From the NCBI GenBank assembly GCA_963645405.1, contig CAVISR010000031.1, positions 1 to 27,497 on the forward strand: a stretch of DNA of 27,497 nucleotides, given 5' to 3'. Origin of the DNA: Colivivens sp963645405 (GTDB taxonomy: Bacteria > Bacteroidota > Bacteroidia > Bacteroidales > Bacteroidaceae). Under the pieces are notes generated by a model. That model ran no database searches. It was not told the origin of the DNA and saw only the letters and a program-made list of their open reading frames with translations. Of this stretch, positions 1-8,877 are shown in pieces; positions within the stretch are counted from its first letter, which is position 1, and each line of letters begins with the position of its first letter. Position numbers and translations under genes: made by a program.

Positions 1-12
1 CCGCAATTGTTT

Positions 13-64
13 CAGCCCACAATCCCTCGCTCGCATTAACGCTCTCGGAGAGAGCTAGCTCCTA
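13..64. repeat. Left arm of a 52-bp inverted repeat
   Basis: This segment matches the reverse complement of 27421-27472 at 46 of 52 positions by hand alignment. The conserved blocks are the 11-bp CAGCCCACAAT at one end and TAACGCTCTCGGAGAGAG followed by TAGCTCCTA at the other. The core holds a small palindrome (CTCTC, GGA, GAGAG). No open frame or transposase lies beside it, so it looks like a dispersed non-coding repeat whose full extent runs beyond the window edge. Confidence 0.8.
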
Positions 65-142
65 TTTCTTCGCACAAGCCTGCATCCGTTTACTTCTTTG
101 TATTCTACTTTTATGGAACTGCAATAATAAGTTTTGCGTTTA

Positions 143-178
143 TTGTTGCAGGTGTTTGATATAAAATTCGTAACTTTG
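143..178 (+). promoter_or_regulatory. Bacteroidetes-type promoter of the nadA operon
   Basis: A TAACTTTG -7 element sits at 171-178, with TTGTTG at 143-148 as a near-consensus -33 element (22 bp apart, one more than usual). Transcription would start near 185, giving a leader of about 45 nt before the nadA ATG. Confidence 0.65.
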
Positions 179-228
179 CATGCATTAATATTTTAACTGG
201 CAACAGAAAAGCATTAAACGGAAGAAGA

Positions 229-1170
229 ATGGATAAGAATCAATTGAAGTCGGAGATAGAACGGATGCGCAAGGAGAAGAACGCGGTTATTCTCGCACAT
301 TACTATACAGAACCGGAGGTTCAGGACATCGCTGATTTTGTGGGCGATTCGTTGGCTTTGGCACAACAGGCTGCCAAGACTGATGCTGACATCATCATCA
401 TGTGTGGTGTGCATTTCATGGGCGAGACTTGTAAAATTTTGTGTCCCAAGAAGAAGGTGATTGTTCCCGACATGGAGGCTGGTTGCTCACTTGCCGACAG
501 TTGCAAGGCGGAGGACTTGAAGGCTTATATCGACGAACATCAGGGATACAAGGTGGTGAGTTATGTGAACACTACTGCTGAGGTGAAGGCACTGAGCGAT
601 GTGGTTGTGACCAGTTCGAATGCCCAGAAGGTGGTTGATTCTTATGCGAAGGACGAAAAGCTGATATTCGGTCCCGACCATAACCTGGGTGAATACATCA
701 ACAGCACTACCGGGAGGCAGATGCTCTTGTGGAATGGCGGTTGCCATGTTCACGGACGTTTCTCTCTCGAGGGTATCCTTCAGCTGAAGAAGGCACATCC
801 GAAGGCAAAGGTGCTGGTTCATCCCGAGTGTCCTGCTGCCATCCAGGCAGTTGCTGACAAGATTGGTTCCACTGCCGGACTTCTGAATTTTTCGAAGCAG
901 GATGATGCAAGCGAATATATAGTTGCTACAGAGAGTGGAATTCTCCACAAGATGACGGAGGCATGTCCGGACAAGACTTTCATTCCTGCACCTCCGGAAA
1001 CAACGGAGGGAATCGGGTGCAGCTGCAATGAATGCAGTTTCATGCGACTTAACACGCTTGAGAAACTTCATCATGCACTGAAGACAGAACAACCGGAGAT
1101 TCTCATTTCTGACGAACTGATTGAGGCAGCTGTGAAACCAATCAAAAAAATGCTTGAGTTGAGCAAATGA
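229..1170 (+). CDS. nadA: Quinolinate synthase NadA
   Basis: Condenses iminoaspartate with dihydroxyacetone phosphate to quinolinate in de novo NAD synthesis, in the cytoplasm, using a [4Fe-4S] cluster. At 313 aa it has the short-form NadA length. Diagnostic stretches are visible: AHYYTEPEVQDIADFVGDS near residues 23-41, the cluster cysteine in MEAGCSLADS (C86), a second in GGCHVHG (C172), and a C-terminal cysteine group GCSCNECS (264-269) that supplies the third ligand. It is the first gene of a compact operon, and its TGA overlaps the mnmA ATG as ATGA. nadB and nadC, the usual partners, are not in the window. Identification is secure. Confidence 0.97.
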   Translation: MDKNQLKSEIERMRKEKNAVILAHYYTEPEVQDIADFVGDSLALAQQAAKTDADIIIMCGVHFMGETCKILCPKKKVIVPDMEAGCSLADSCKAEDLKAYIDEHQGYKVVSYVNTTAEVKALSDVVVTSSNAQKVVDSYAKDEKLIFGPDHNLGEYINSTTGRQMLLWNGGCHVHGRFSLEGILQLKKAHPKAKVLVHPECPAAIQAVADKIGSTAGLLNFSKQDDASEYIVATESGILHKMTEACPDKTFIPAPPETTEGIGCSCNECSFMRLNTLEKLHHALKTEQPEILISDELIEAAVKPIKKMLELSK

Positions 1171-2237
1171 AGTCGGTCGCTGCATTAGTATCGGGAGGAG
1201 TGGATTCTGCCGTGAGTGTCTACATGCTCAAGGAGCAGGGGTTTGACCCGCATCTGTTTTATATCAAGATAGGTCCGGACAAGGACACTGAATGGAACTG
1301 TACGTCGGAAGAGGATGTGGAGATCTGCAAGTGGCTTGCACGCAGGTTCGGCTGTAAGTTCGACATCATCGACTTGCACAAAGAATATTGGGACAAGGTG
1401 GTTGGTTACACTATGGACAAGGCGCGACTGGGGCTTACCCCGAATCCGGACGTGATGTGCAACAAACTGATAAAGTTCGGCTGTTTCGAGGACGTGGCAG
1501 GCAAGGATTTCGACTTGACTGCAACAGGACATTATGCCACTACGACAGAGGTTGACTGCCGTACCTGGCTCAGTACCAGTCCCGACCCGGTGAAAGACCA
1601 AACCGATTTCCTTTGTCAGATTGATTCGCTGCAAGTGCACAAACTGATGTTCCCAATCGGACATCTGTGGAAGCACGAGGTGAGAGCCATTGCAGAGAGA
1701 GAACAGTTACTCAATGCACAACGTAAAGACAGTCAGGGTATTTGTTTTCTTGGCGACATCGATTTCCGCGAGTACATAAAGAAGAATCTCGGAGAAAATC
1801 CAGGAGACGTGAGGGAACTGGAAACAGGACATAAGATAGGAACACACCGTGGACTGTGGTTCTACACCATCGGTCAGCGCAAGGGGTTGGGCTTCGGTGG
1901 TGGCCCTTGGTTTGTGGTGAAGAAGAACATCAAGCGCAACATCCTGTTTGTCAGTCATGGTTACGACCCGGAGAAGGTGTACAAGGACCATATAAAGATG
2001 ACCGATTTCCATTTCATAACGGCAGACCCTTGGAACGGAGTCGACGGGAATGAACACAGAATCACTTTCAAGATACGACATACGCCTGAATACCTGAAAG
2101 GGACGATACAGAAGGCAGATGATGGAATATGGCATGTGCAGGCAGACGAGAAGATTCATGGAGTGGCTCCGGGACAGTTCTGCGTGGTGTATGACGAAAA
2201 CCATCACTTGTGTTTCGGAAGTGGAGAAATAATTTAG
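1167..2237 (+). CDS. mnmA: tRNA-specific 2-thiouridylase MnmA
   Basis: ATP-dependent thiolation of the wobble uridine (s2U34) in tRNAs for Lys, Glu and Gln, in the cytoplasm. The N-terminal PP-loop motif SGGVDS is at residues 9-14. The two catalytic cysteines of the family are seen in NPDVMCNKLIKFG (C98) and SQGICFLGD (C193). The central tRNA-binding part includes FYTIGQRKGLG, and the C-terminal beta-barrel ends in GVAPGQFCVVY. At 356 aa it is full length. The start overlaps the nadA stop by 4 nt, which implies translational coupling. The sulfur relay proteins are not encoded nearby. Confidence 0.96.
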   Translation: MKSVAALVSGGVDSAVSVYMLKEQGFDPHLFYIKIGPDKDTEWNCTSEEDVEICKWLARRFGCKFDIIDLHKEYWDKVVGYTMDKARLGLTPNPDVMCNKLIKFGCFEDVAGKDFDLTATGHYATTTEVDCRTWLSTSPDPVKDQTDFLCQIDSLQVHKLMFPIGHLWKHEVRAIAEREQLLNAQRKDSQGICFLGDIDFREYIKKNLGENPGDVRELETGHKIGTHRGLWFYTIGQRKGLGFGGGPWFVVKKNIKRNILFVSHGYDPEKVYKDHIKMTDFHFITADPWNGVDGNEHRITFKIRHTPEYLKGTIQKADDGIWHVQADEKIHGVAPGQFCVVYDENHHLCFGSGEII

Positions 2238-2247
2238 AAAGAGAAAG

Positions 2248-3639
2248 ATGAGACATATAATAGACATTCACGATGCAGTGGCTCGACATCCGGTTTACAG
2301 ACTGGCGCATCCAGTGGACTTCCAGTTTGACGAGGGAGAGCAACTGGCAATCGTTGGCGACAATGGTGCGGGCAAGAGTCTGCTTGTGGACATGATTACG
2401 GGCAAGCACCCGTTGATTGACGATGGAAAAGGTTCGTACATCCATTACGACTTCACTCCACGTGAGTCGAAGATGGTTTACGACAACATAAAGCACATCA
2501 CTTTTGAGGATGCGTATGGGACAACCGAAGGTCACTATTACTATCAGATACGCTTCAACCAGACAGAGTTTGACGACAAGCAACATCTGTTTACCCTTTC
2601 GAGTGGTGAACTGCGCAAGTACCAGTTGAAGAAAGTGCTGGAAGACAATCCGAGAGTCTTGATTATGGACAATCCGTTTATCGGACTGGATGTCAATGCA
2701 CGCAAGATGCTCGACGATACTCTGACAAGGTTGATAAAGGAAACTGACTTGCAGGTGATACTTGTGCTGTCGAAGACCGATGACATGCCACAGTTTGTGA
2801 CACATGTGGTGGAGGTGAAGGACAAGACAGTAGGGGGAAAACAGACTCGTGATTACTACTTCCAACACCAGCAGAAAGTCCCGGAAAGAGTGCTTTCAGA
2901 CTCCAAGACGGAGTCCATCCTCAATCTTCAGTATGACGAAGACGAGTCGGCAAGCATTCCGCAAGGAACTCAGCAGGTGGTGGATTTCAAGAATGTCTGC
3001 ATCAAGTATGGAGAGAGAACCATTCTGAAAGACCTTAACCTCACGGTGATGAACGGAGAACACTGGGCGTTGACAGGAGAGAACGGTGCGGGCAAGAGCA
3101 CACTGCTCAGCATCGTGTGTGCCGACAATCCCCAGGCTTATGCCAACGACATAGTGCTGTTCGGTCACAAGCGTGGCAGCGGTGAATCCATTTGGGACAT
3201 AAAGAAACATATAGGTTACATTTCGCCTGAGATGCACAGGGCTTTCATCCGTGACTATCCGGCGATAGATGTGGTGGCAAGTGGGCTTCATGATACAGTG
3301 GGACTCTACAAGAAACCACGTCCGGAGCAGGTTGGAATCTGTGAGTTCTGGATGGACATGTTTGGAGTGGCACAGTACAAGGACACGTCTTTCCTGAAGT
3401 TGTCGAGCGGTGAACAAAGACTTGTGTTGCTTGCCCGTACCTTTGTGAAAGACCCTTCACTGCTGATTCTTGATGAACCGCTGCATGGACTCGACATGAA
3501 GAACCGCCGATTGGTGAAGGACATCATCGAGACATTCTGTGAGAGGCACAACAAGACACTCATCATGGTTACGCATTATCAGGAGGAATTCCCCAAGTGC
3601 ATTGACCACAGTATATTCCTTAAGAAACAAACAAATTAA
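2248..3639 (+). CDS. Twin-ABC ATP-binding protein (ModF/PhrA-like, COG1119 type)
   Basis: Two ABC nucleotide-binding domains in one soluble 463-aa chain without membrane segments, like the ModF/PhrA group (long called molybdenum transport or photorepair proteins; real function poorly known). Domain 1: Walker A GDNGAGKS (37-44), signature LSSGE (117-121), Walker B LIMDNP. Domain 2: Walker A GENGAGKS (277-284), LSSGE (385-389), LILDEP with E410, and H-loop VTH (H443). Domain 1 has Asn in place of the catalytic Glu after the Walker B Asp, and SK where the H-loop His should be, so it probably binds ATP but hydrolyses it poorly. It starts 10 nt after mnmA and is 15 nt from the next gene. No permease is adjacent, so a role other than transport is likely. 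Confidence 0.85.
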   Translation: MRHIIDIHDAVARHPVYRLAHPVDFQFDEGEQLAIVGDNGAGKSLLVDMITGKHPLIDDGKGSYIHYDFTPRESKMVYDNIKHITFEDAYGTTEGHYYYQIRFNQTEFDDKQHLFTLSSGELRKYQLKKVLEDNPRVLIMDNPFIGLDVNARKMLDDTLTRLIKETDLQVILVLSKTDDMPQFVTHVVEVKDKTVGGKQTRDYYFQHQQKVPERVLSDSKTESILNLQYDEDESASIPQGTQQVVDFKNVCIKYGERTILKDLNLTVMNGEHWALTGENGAGKSTLLSIVCADNPQAYANDIVLFGHKRGSGESIWDIKKHIGYISPEMHRAFIRDYPAIDVVASGLHDTVGLYKKPRPEQVGICEFWMDMFGVAQYKDTSFLKLSSGEQRLVLLARTFVKDPSLLILDEPLHGLDMKNRRLVKDIIETFCERHNKTLIMVTHYQEEFPKCIDHSIFLKKQTN

Positions 3640-3654
3640 AAAATATACGGACAG

Positions 3655-5052
3655 ATGAAAAGAATTTCAATTTTTGCAGTTACCTTGCTTATGACCCTCA
3701 TGTCATTTGCTCAGAAACAATTATTGCCGGACCTTATCTACAGCTGTGAACCGGCCGTGGTGAAGGGACAGTTGACAGGAATGACCGATGCCAACAGGAA
3801 AGACAGCATCGAAATCAGTTGCACCCCTTCGTGGGCAACCGACGCTATCGTGGAGAAAGTGAAAGTGAATGCCGACGGCTCGTTTGATGCACAGTTTGAA
3901 GTGTGTGTCAATTCGTTGGCTTCAATTAGTCTTGGTGTGAGAAACGACAAAACATTCTATATCGTACCAGGCGAGACAGTGAAGGTGACAATTGACCTCA
4001 GTTCATCACAGGTGAAGTGTGAGGGTGCGCTTGAAAAACTCAATAACTCGCTTGCCAATTATTATGAGGAGTACAATGAACGTGGACTCAACCGTGAAAT
4101 CAATGGTCTTGGTATCCGCAACTTGAAGGGCTTTACCGTTCAGCAGTACAAGGAAAAGTTGCTGTCGTTGTACAATGATGGAGTGAAGAAACTGAAAGGC
4201 GACAAACGCTTGTCCGCTGAATTCCGTGAATATATGCTCCCGTTCTATCAGCACATCACAGCTGCACTGATGGCAGGTTACAGCAAGATTCTGAAGTATG
4301 CCAACCAGGGGCAAGGCGAGTACGTCCAGCCAGAAGGCTATTACGATGACGTGAAAGACTGGAACTTCACAGCAAAGAATGGTTTCCTCTATGCCCAAGG
4401 AGGCAGTGCCTCTTCTTTGGCAGAAATGATGTCGGAGACAACCGGTGGCAAGTTCACCGTTCCTGCAAGTGCCAATCAGATAGTTGCAGCCAAGAAATAC
4501 ATGACTTCACTCGACAATATGAAGGCTTTGACCGATGCCGATTTCACAGCTATCAAGTCTGAATGTCCTGCATTTGAGAATATGCTCAGAAAGCATAACG
4601 AGGTGACTGTGGCAAAGATTGAGGAGAACAACAAGAACCATTTGTTCACAATCAAGTCAGTGGATGAGAACTTGACAGGTGAGGACATCTTCAAGGCAAT
4701 CGTAAAGGACTATAAGGGAAAGATGGTGCTGGTGGATTTCTGGGCAACCTGGTGTGGACCTTGCCGTGCGGCAATGAAGACAATACTCCCAGTGAAAGAA
4801 GAACTCTGGGGCAAGGCTCAGTTCGTTTATGTGACAGGCGAGACAAGTCCAAAGGCACTGTGGAACAAGATGATTCCAGATATCCATGGAGACCACTATT
4901 ACGTTACTGCAAGCCAGTGGGACACACTCCTCAAGCAGTTTGAGGCCCAGGGTATTCCTGCATATGTGGTAGTAGACAAAGAAGGAAACGTGATGACCAA
5001 GCACATAGGATATCCAGGAAACGATGTGATTAAAGAAGAGTTGTCAAAATAA
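3655..5052 (+). CDS. Exported TlpA-like thioredoxin-fold protein
   Basis: A 465-aa protein with an N-terminal signal peptide (residues 1-19, positively charged MKR start, hydrophobic core, cleavage near SFA-Q), so probably periplasmic. Residues about 25-115 look like the beta-rich N-terminal domain often found before AhpC/TSA/TlpA domains in Bacteroidetes; a helical middle part follows. The C-terminal thioredoxin fold starts near residue 350 and has the redox motif WCGPC at 366-370 and the cis-proline segment QGIPAYVVVD. It is expected to act as a thiol-disulfide reductase in the envelope. The substrate cannot be read from the sequence. It lies inside the operon, 15 nt after the ABC gene and 16 nt before the hydrolase gene. 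Confidence 0.85.
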   Translation: MKRISIFAVTLLMTLMSFAQKQLLPDLIYSCEPAVVKGQLTGMTDANRKDSIEISCTPSWATDAIVEKVKVNADGSFDAQFEVCVNSLASISLGVRNDKTFYIVPGETVKVTIDLSSSQVKCEGALEKLNNSLANYYEEYNERGLNREINGLGIRNLKGFTVQQYKEKLLSLYNDGVKKLKGDKRLSAEFREYMLPFYQHITAALMAGYSKILKYANQGQGEYVQPEGYYDDVKDWNFTAKNGFLYAQGGSASSLAEMMSETTGGKFTVPASANQIVAAKKYMTSLDNMKALTDADFTAIKSECPAFENMLRKHNEVTVAKIEENNKNHLFTIKSVDENLTGEDIFKAIVKDYKGKMVLVDFWATWCGPCRAAMKTILPVKEELWGKAQFVYVTGETSPKALWNKMIPDIHGDHYYVTASQWDTLLKQFEAQGIPAYVVVDKEGNVMTKHIGYPGNDVIKEELSK

Positions 5053-5068
5053 AACAGTCAGAGAATAA

Positions 5069-5644
5069 ATGAAGATAATCTATTTTCATGGTTTTGCATC
5101 ATCTGGTGCTACGGGTACGGCAGAGTTGCTCCGTAAACTCTTGCCGGAGGTGGAAGTCATATCACCCGACATACCGGTAGACCCTGATGAGGCATTGCCT
5201 TACTTGAAGCAACTGTGTGAAGACGAGAAGCCCGACCTTATCATCGGTACATCGATGGGAGCCATGTATGCCCAGCAGATGTTTGGTTATAAGAAGATTC
5301 TCGTGAATCCAGCATTCAATATGTCGACCATGTCGAAGGTTTTCAAGACCGGTGAACATAAGTTCCTCAACGGACGCAAGGACAATCAGAAGACATTCAA
5401 GATTACGAAGGAAATCATACAGAAGCACAATCGCATGGAGCGTCAGCAGTTCAAGGGTATAACTCCGTTTGACGAGGAAAATACCTATGGACTGTTCGGT
5501 ATAAACGACAAGACAGTCAATACCTATGACCTCTTCAAGAAACACTATAAGAATGCACAGCGTTTTGACGGAGAGCACCATCTCAATGAGAAGGCATTGA
5601 AGACGGCTGTGATTCCTCTGGTGAAACAGATACTGGGACTGTAA
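5069..5644 (+). CDS. YqiA/YcfP-family alpha/beta hydrolase
   Basis: A 191-aa small alpha/beta hydrolase of the YqiA/YcfP esterase family (UPF0227-like). It begins with the typical IIYFHGFASSG oxyanion-loop segment, has the nucleophile elbow GTSMG (60-64, Ser62), and a plausible Asp147 (FGINDKTVN) and His170 or His171 (GEHHLN) to complete the triad. No signal peptide, so cytoplasmic. Family members hydrolyse short acyl or thioester substrates in vitro; the natural substrate is unknown. It sits between the TlpA-like gene and udk in the same operon. Confidence 0.85.
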   Translation: MKIIYFHGFASSGATGTAELLRKLLPEVEVISPDIPVDPDEALPYLKQLCEDEKPDLIIGTSMGAMYAQQMFGYKKILVNPAFNMSTMSKVFKTGEHKFLNGRKDNQKTFKITKEIIQKHNRMERQQFKGITPFDEENTYGLFGINDKTVNTYDLFKKHYKNAQRFDGEHHLNEKALKTAVIPLVKQILGL

Positions 5645-5676
5645 GAATTCGTAGAACCTTAAACATCGCAAACGAC

Positions 5677-6300
5677 ATGTTGATAATCGGTATAGCAGGC
5701 GGAACGGGCAGCGGCAAGACGACGGTTGTTAATAAGATAATAGAGTCTTTGCCGGAGGGCAGTGTGGCTGTCATCCCGCAGGATTCCTATTACAATGACC
5801 AAAGCGACTTGCCACTGGAAGTGAGGAAACGTACAAACTTCGACCATCCGAACGCATTCGAATGGACATTGCTTGCCCATCAGATAGAAGAACTGAAAAA
5901 GGGACATGCCATTGAGCAGCCCACCTATTCTTATATCACGTGCACCCGACTGAGTGAGACTGTTCATATAGAGCCAAAGGAAGTGATTATCGTGGAAGGA
6001 ATCATGACTTTGTATGACAAGGAATTGCGTGACCAGATGGACTTGAAGATTTTTGTTGATGCAGGTGCCGATGAACGTCTGCTGCGCGTGATTGTGCGCG
6101 ACATTGCAGAACGTGGACATCCGCTAGACATGCTCATCGACAAGTACCGCAACATCCTCAAGCCTATGCACGATGAGTTTATCGAGCCAACCAAGCAATA
6201 TGCCGATATCATCATTCCCAACGGAGGTCATAATGAACAGGCAATAAAGATGATGCAGCAATACATCCTTGGACAGTTGCGTGAGAAGGGCGCGATTTAG
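5677..6300 (+). CDS. udk: Uridine kinase
   Basis: Phosphorylates uridine (and cytidine) to the monophosphate in pyrimidine salvage. The 207-aa protein opens with the P-loop GGTGSGKTT (8-16), followed by the uridine kinase stretch IPQDSYYND, the nucleoside-binding NFDHPNAFEW segment, the VEGI Walker-B-like strand near 107-110, and RVIVRDIAERGH, which fits the lid arginines. Full length for the family. It is the last gene of the operon, 32 nt after the hydrolase gene, and is followed directly by a hairpin terminator. Confidence 0.95.
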   Translation: MLIIGIAGGTGSGKTTVVNKIIESLPEGSVAVIPQDSYYNDQSDLPLEVRKRTNFDHPNAFEWTLLAHQIEELKKGHAIEQPTYSYITCTRLSETVHIEPKEVIIVEGIMTLYDKELRDQMDLKIFVDAGADERLLRVIVRDIAERGHPLDMLIDKYRNILKPMHDEFIEPTKQYADIIIPNGGHNEQAIKMMQQYILGQLREKGAI

Positions 6301-6306
6301 ACTGAT

Positions 6307-6345
6307 GGCTGGTTCAGGAAGGCTTGAACCAGCCTATTTCTTGAT
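6307..6345 (+). terminator. Intrinsic terminator after udk
   Basis: A perfect 10-bp stem (GGCTGGTTCA at 6307-6316 with TGAACCAGCC at 6325-6334, 8-nt loop) is followed by the T-rich TATTTCTT. It starts 7 nt after the udk stop and marks the end of the six-gene operon. Confidence 0.8.
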
Positions 6346-6454
6346 TGAGACATACATATAATCTTTGCATGGATGTGAGAGCCGGTCTGTGTTATCATAT
6401 ATTAATCTGCACTATTTTGTGTGGGACAAGGACTTTTTGTGTCGATGAATTTAC

Positions 6455-6462
6455 TATCTTTG
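6455..6462 (+). promoter_or_regulatory. -7 element ahead of the small lipoprotein gene
   Basis: TATCTTTG matches the Bacteroidetes TAnnTTTG -7 consensus and ends 33 nt before the ATG at 6496. The nearest TTTG upstream (6436-6439) is 15 bp away, short of the usual 19-21, so the -33 part is uncertain. Confidence 0.55.
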
Positions 6463-6495
6463 TCGCTCGAAAGAAACAATCAATAAATTATCAAT

Positions 6496-6966
6496 ATGAA
6501 GAAACTAATGTGGGTTTGTGCTGTTGCTGTCAGCACAATGATATTTGGAGCATGTTCGGTAGATACAAATGACGATTCGTATGCCACCGTGAGTTATTGG
6601 GGAGTATGCGACAGCATAGTCTTCGCAGATACTTGCGACACAGTTTTCGGCAAGTATATCTATGATGTCGTTGCTTCGAAGAACGTACCGCTGACGGGAG
6701 ACAGTTCCAGATTCCAGGAGTCGGGTCATTCAACGGTGAGCAGTGACCAGAAGGCTGCCATATCAGTATGCAATTTGCAGGCTGTGAAGACATACGACAA
6801 TATGCTGGTGACTGCCACTTCTTCGCATATACGCTCTGAGTTGACAAAATTTGTGGGCGATACGCTGGATGTGGATTCGCTGGGTACATTCAAGATTTAC
6901 TACAGTCTGTACGGATTCATTGAGTCGTCTGCCCAGTGGGTTGCATCCTATCTGAAGGAATATTAA
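6496..6966 (+). CDS. Small lipoprotein of unknown function
   Basis: A 156-aa protein with a lipoprotein signal: MKK start, hydrophobic core, lipobox FGAC with Cys20 as the lipidation site. The mature part is rich in Asp, Ser, Thr and aromatic residues and carries further cysteines (near residues 34, 42 and 89) that could form disulfides in the envelope. I do not recognise the family. It ends 51 nt before the rhamnogalacturonan lyase and is on the same strand, so the two may be co-transcribed, but nothing in its sequence suggests carbohydrate binding. The start is supported by the -7 element upstream. Confidence 0.75.
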   Translation: MKKLMWVCAVAVSTMIFGACSVDTNDDSYATVSYWGVCDSIVFADTCDTVFGKYIYDVVASKNVPLTGDSSRFQESGHSTVSSDQKAAISVCNLQAVKTYDNMLVTATSSHIRSELTKFVGDTLDVDSLGTFKIYYSLYGFIESSAQWVASYLKEY

Positions 6967-7017
6967 GTGCATGGCTGCGAAAGCAGTTTGCAAAAGTATA
7001 AAGAGGAGATATAAAAG

Positions 7018-8877
7018 ATGATTGTCATGAAGAGATTTTGTTGTTTGGCTCTCATGGGGCTGACACTCAGCGTGAATGCGCAGCCAAGATATGACCTTGC
7101 CAATATGCAGCGTGAGAACTTGAACCGTGGACTTGTGGTCACCAAAACCAAAGGAGGCGACAGTGTTTGCATCTCATGGCGTTATCTGGAAGAAGACCCT
7201 TTGACTACCGGATTCAATGTCTACAAGAATGGAAAACTTCTGAACAAGCAACCCATAACCGCTGCCACATTCATGAAAGCGGCAGGTGCTGAAGCTGCTG
7301 AATATGAAGTGAGGACAGTGGATGACGGACGTGAGTCGCATCGCAAGGATGGAACATTCACATTGAAGGCTGATGCGCCCAATGGTTATCTGAGCATTCC
7401 TCTGGATATTCCAGCAGACGGACAGACCCTTGACGGATGGCGGTACAGATACAGTGCCAACGATTGTTCGGTGGGAGATGTGGATGCCGATGGCGAATAT
7501 GAAATAATCTTGAAATGGGACCCATCGAATTCCCACGACAATGCCCATGACGGATACACTGGCAATGTGATATTTGATTGCTACAAACTCAATGGAAAAC
7601 ATCTTTGGAGAATAGATTTAGGACGGAATATCCGGGCAGGAGCACACTACACACAGTTTATGGTGTACGACCTCGACGGTGACGGGAAGGCTGAAGTCGT
7701 GATGAAAACCAGCGACGGAACCATTGACGGCAAAGGAAAGGTCATTGGTGACAAAGAAGCCGACTATGTTTCACATACCGGAAGAGTAGGCCGCATACTT
7801 AAAGGAAATGAATACCTCACTGTGTTTAGTGGGGAAACAGGTGAGAACCTCTGTACCGTAGACTATGTTCCGGGACTTGATTCGGGAGACTGGGGCGATG
7901 ATTATGGCAATCGGAGTGAGCGTTATCTTGCTTGTGTGGCTTATCTTGACGGCAAACATGCAAGTGTGGTCATGTGCAGAGGCTATTATGCCCGTACAAC
8001 CCTTACTGCATGGGATTGGGATGGAAAAAAGCTCAAGCAGCGCTGGGCGTTCGATACACTGACCGACAAATGGAGGCAGTGGGCAGGACAAGGCAACCAT
8101 AACCTTCGGGTTGGTGATGTGGATGCCGATGGCAAGGACGAGATAGTATATGGTTCCATGTGTGTCGATGATGACGGAACTGGTCTCTACAATACACGTA
8201 TGGGACATGGAGATGCCATCCACATGTTCGGCTTCTTTCCCGACAGCGACAAGCTCCAGGTGTGGGATGTGCATGAGAACAGACGTGACGGGTCCACATT
8301 TCGTGATGCAGCGACAGGAGAGGTAATCTTCCAAATCAAGTCAAACAGCGATGTCGGACGTGGCATGGCTGCCGATATCGACCCTACAAACTGGGGTGCG
8401 GAGATGTGGTCTTCAGCTTCCGGCGGTATTCGCAATGTGAAGGGAGATGTGGTCGGTAGGGGACGTGTGCCGGTAAACTTCGCCATCTGGTGGGATGGGG
8501 ACTTGAACAGGGAACTGCTTGACGGAGTCCGCATCACAAAATACAATGCGGCAGAGCAGAACGTGTTCACACTCTTTGATGCGGGATGGGAGTGTTCCTC
8601 CAACAATGGTTCAAAGAACAGTCCTTGCCTTGAGGCAGACATATTGGGCGACTGGAGGGAGGAACTGCTGGTAAGGACACGCGACAACAGTGAACTTCGC
8701 ATTTATTTCACCGACATACCTACGCCATATCGCTTCCATACCTTCATGCAGGATGTTCCGTACCGCATAAGCGTTGCCACACAGAATGTGGCATACAACC
8801 AGCCTTCAGAATTGGGCTGCTATTTCGGTTCCGACTTCAAGGCAGGACAGAAGTTCCGCGGTTGGATATTCAAATAA
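7018..8877 (+). CDS. Secreted rhamnogalacturonan lyase (PL11 family)
   Basis: Cleaves the rhamnogalacturonan I backbone of pectin by beta-elimination; related to Bacillus YesW/YesX. The 619-aa chain has a signal peptide (to about residue 21, VNA-Q), an N-terminal fibronectin-like segment (RGLVVTKTKGGDSVCISWRY onward) and then the PL11 beta-propeller. Calcium-binding acidic loops are visible: DVDADGE (154-160), DLDGDGKAE (218-226) and a later DVDADGKDE. The C-terminal blade segment ending RGWIFK is typical. GAGGAG at 7003-7008 lies 9 nt before the ATG at 7018; an alternative Met four codons in (7027) would give a more ordinary MKR signal. No SusC/SusD pair or other pectinase is present, so this is not a full polysaccharide utilisation locus. 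A degenerate tandem repeat begins in its last codons. Confidence 0.92.
   Translation: MIVMKRFCCLALMGLTLSVNAQPRYDLANMQRENLNRGLVVTKTKGGDSVCISWRYLEEDPLTTGFNVYKNGKLLNKQPITAATFMKAAGAEAAEYEVRTVDDGRESHRKDGTFTLKADAPNGYLSIPLDIPADGQTLDGWRYRYSANDCSVGDVDADGEYEIILKWDPSNSHDNAHDGYTGNVIFDCYKLNGKHLWRIDLGRNIRAGAHYTQFMVYDLDGDGKAEVVMKTSDGTIDGKGKVIGDKEADYVSHTGRVGRILKGNEYLTVFSGETGENLCTVDYVPGLDSGDWGDDYGNRSERYLACVAYLDGKHASVVMCRGYYARTTLTAWDWDGKKLKQRWAFDTLTDKWRQWAGQGNHNLRVGDVDADGKDEIVYGSMCVDDDGTGLYNTRMGHGDAIHMFGFFPDSDKLQVWDVHENRRDGSTFRDAATGEVIFQIKSNSDVGRGMAADIDPTNWGAEMWSSASGGIRNVKGDVVGRGRVPVNFAIWWDGDLNRELLDGVRITKYNAAEQNVFTLFDAGWECSSNNGSKNSPCLEADILGDWREELLVRTRDNSELRIYFTDIPTPYRFHTFMQDVPYRISVATQNVAYNQPSELGCYFGSDFKAGQKFRGWIFK

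Noticed and set aside
487..1185. A 232-codon minus-strand frame across nadA
   Set aside because: It is the shadow of nadA, with no recognisable motif and no promoter of its own.
6345..6572. A 75-codon plus-strand frame overlapping the start of the lipoprotein gene
   Set aside because: It spans the udk terminator flank and the lipoprotein promoter, is Cys-rich without a pattern, and overlaps a better supported gene.
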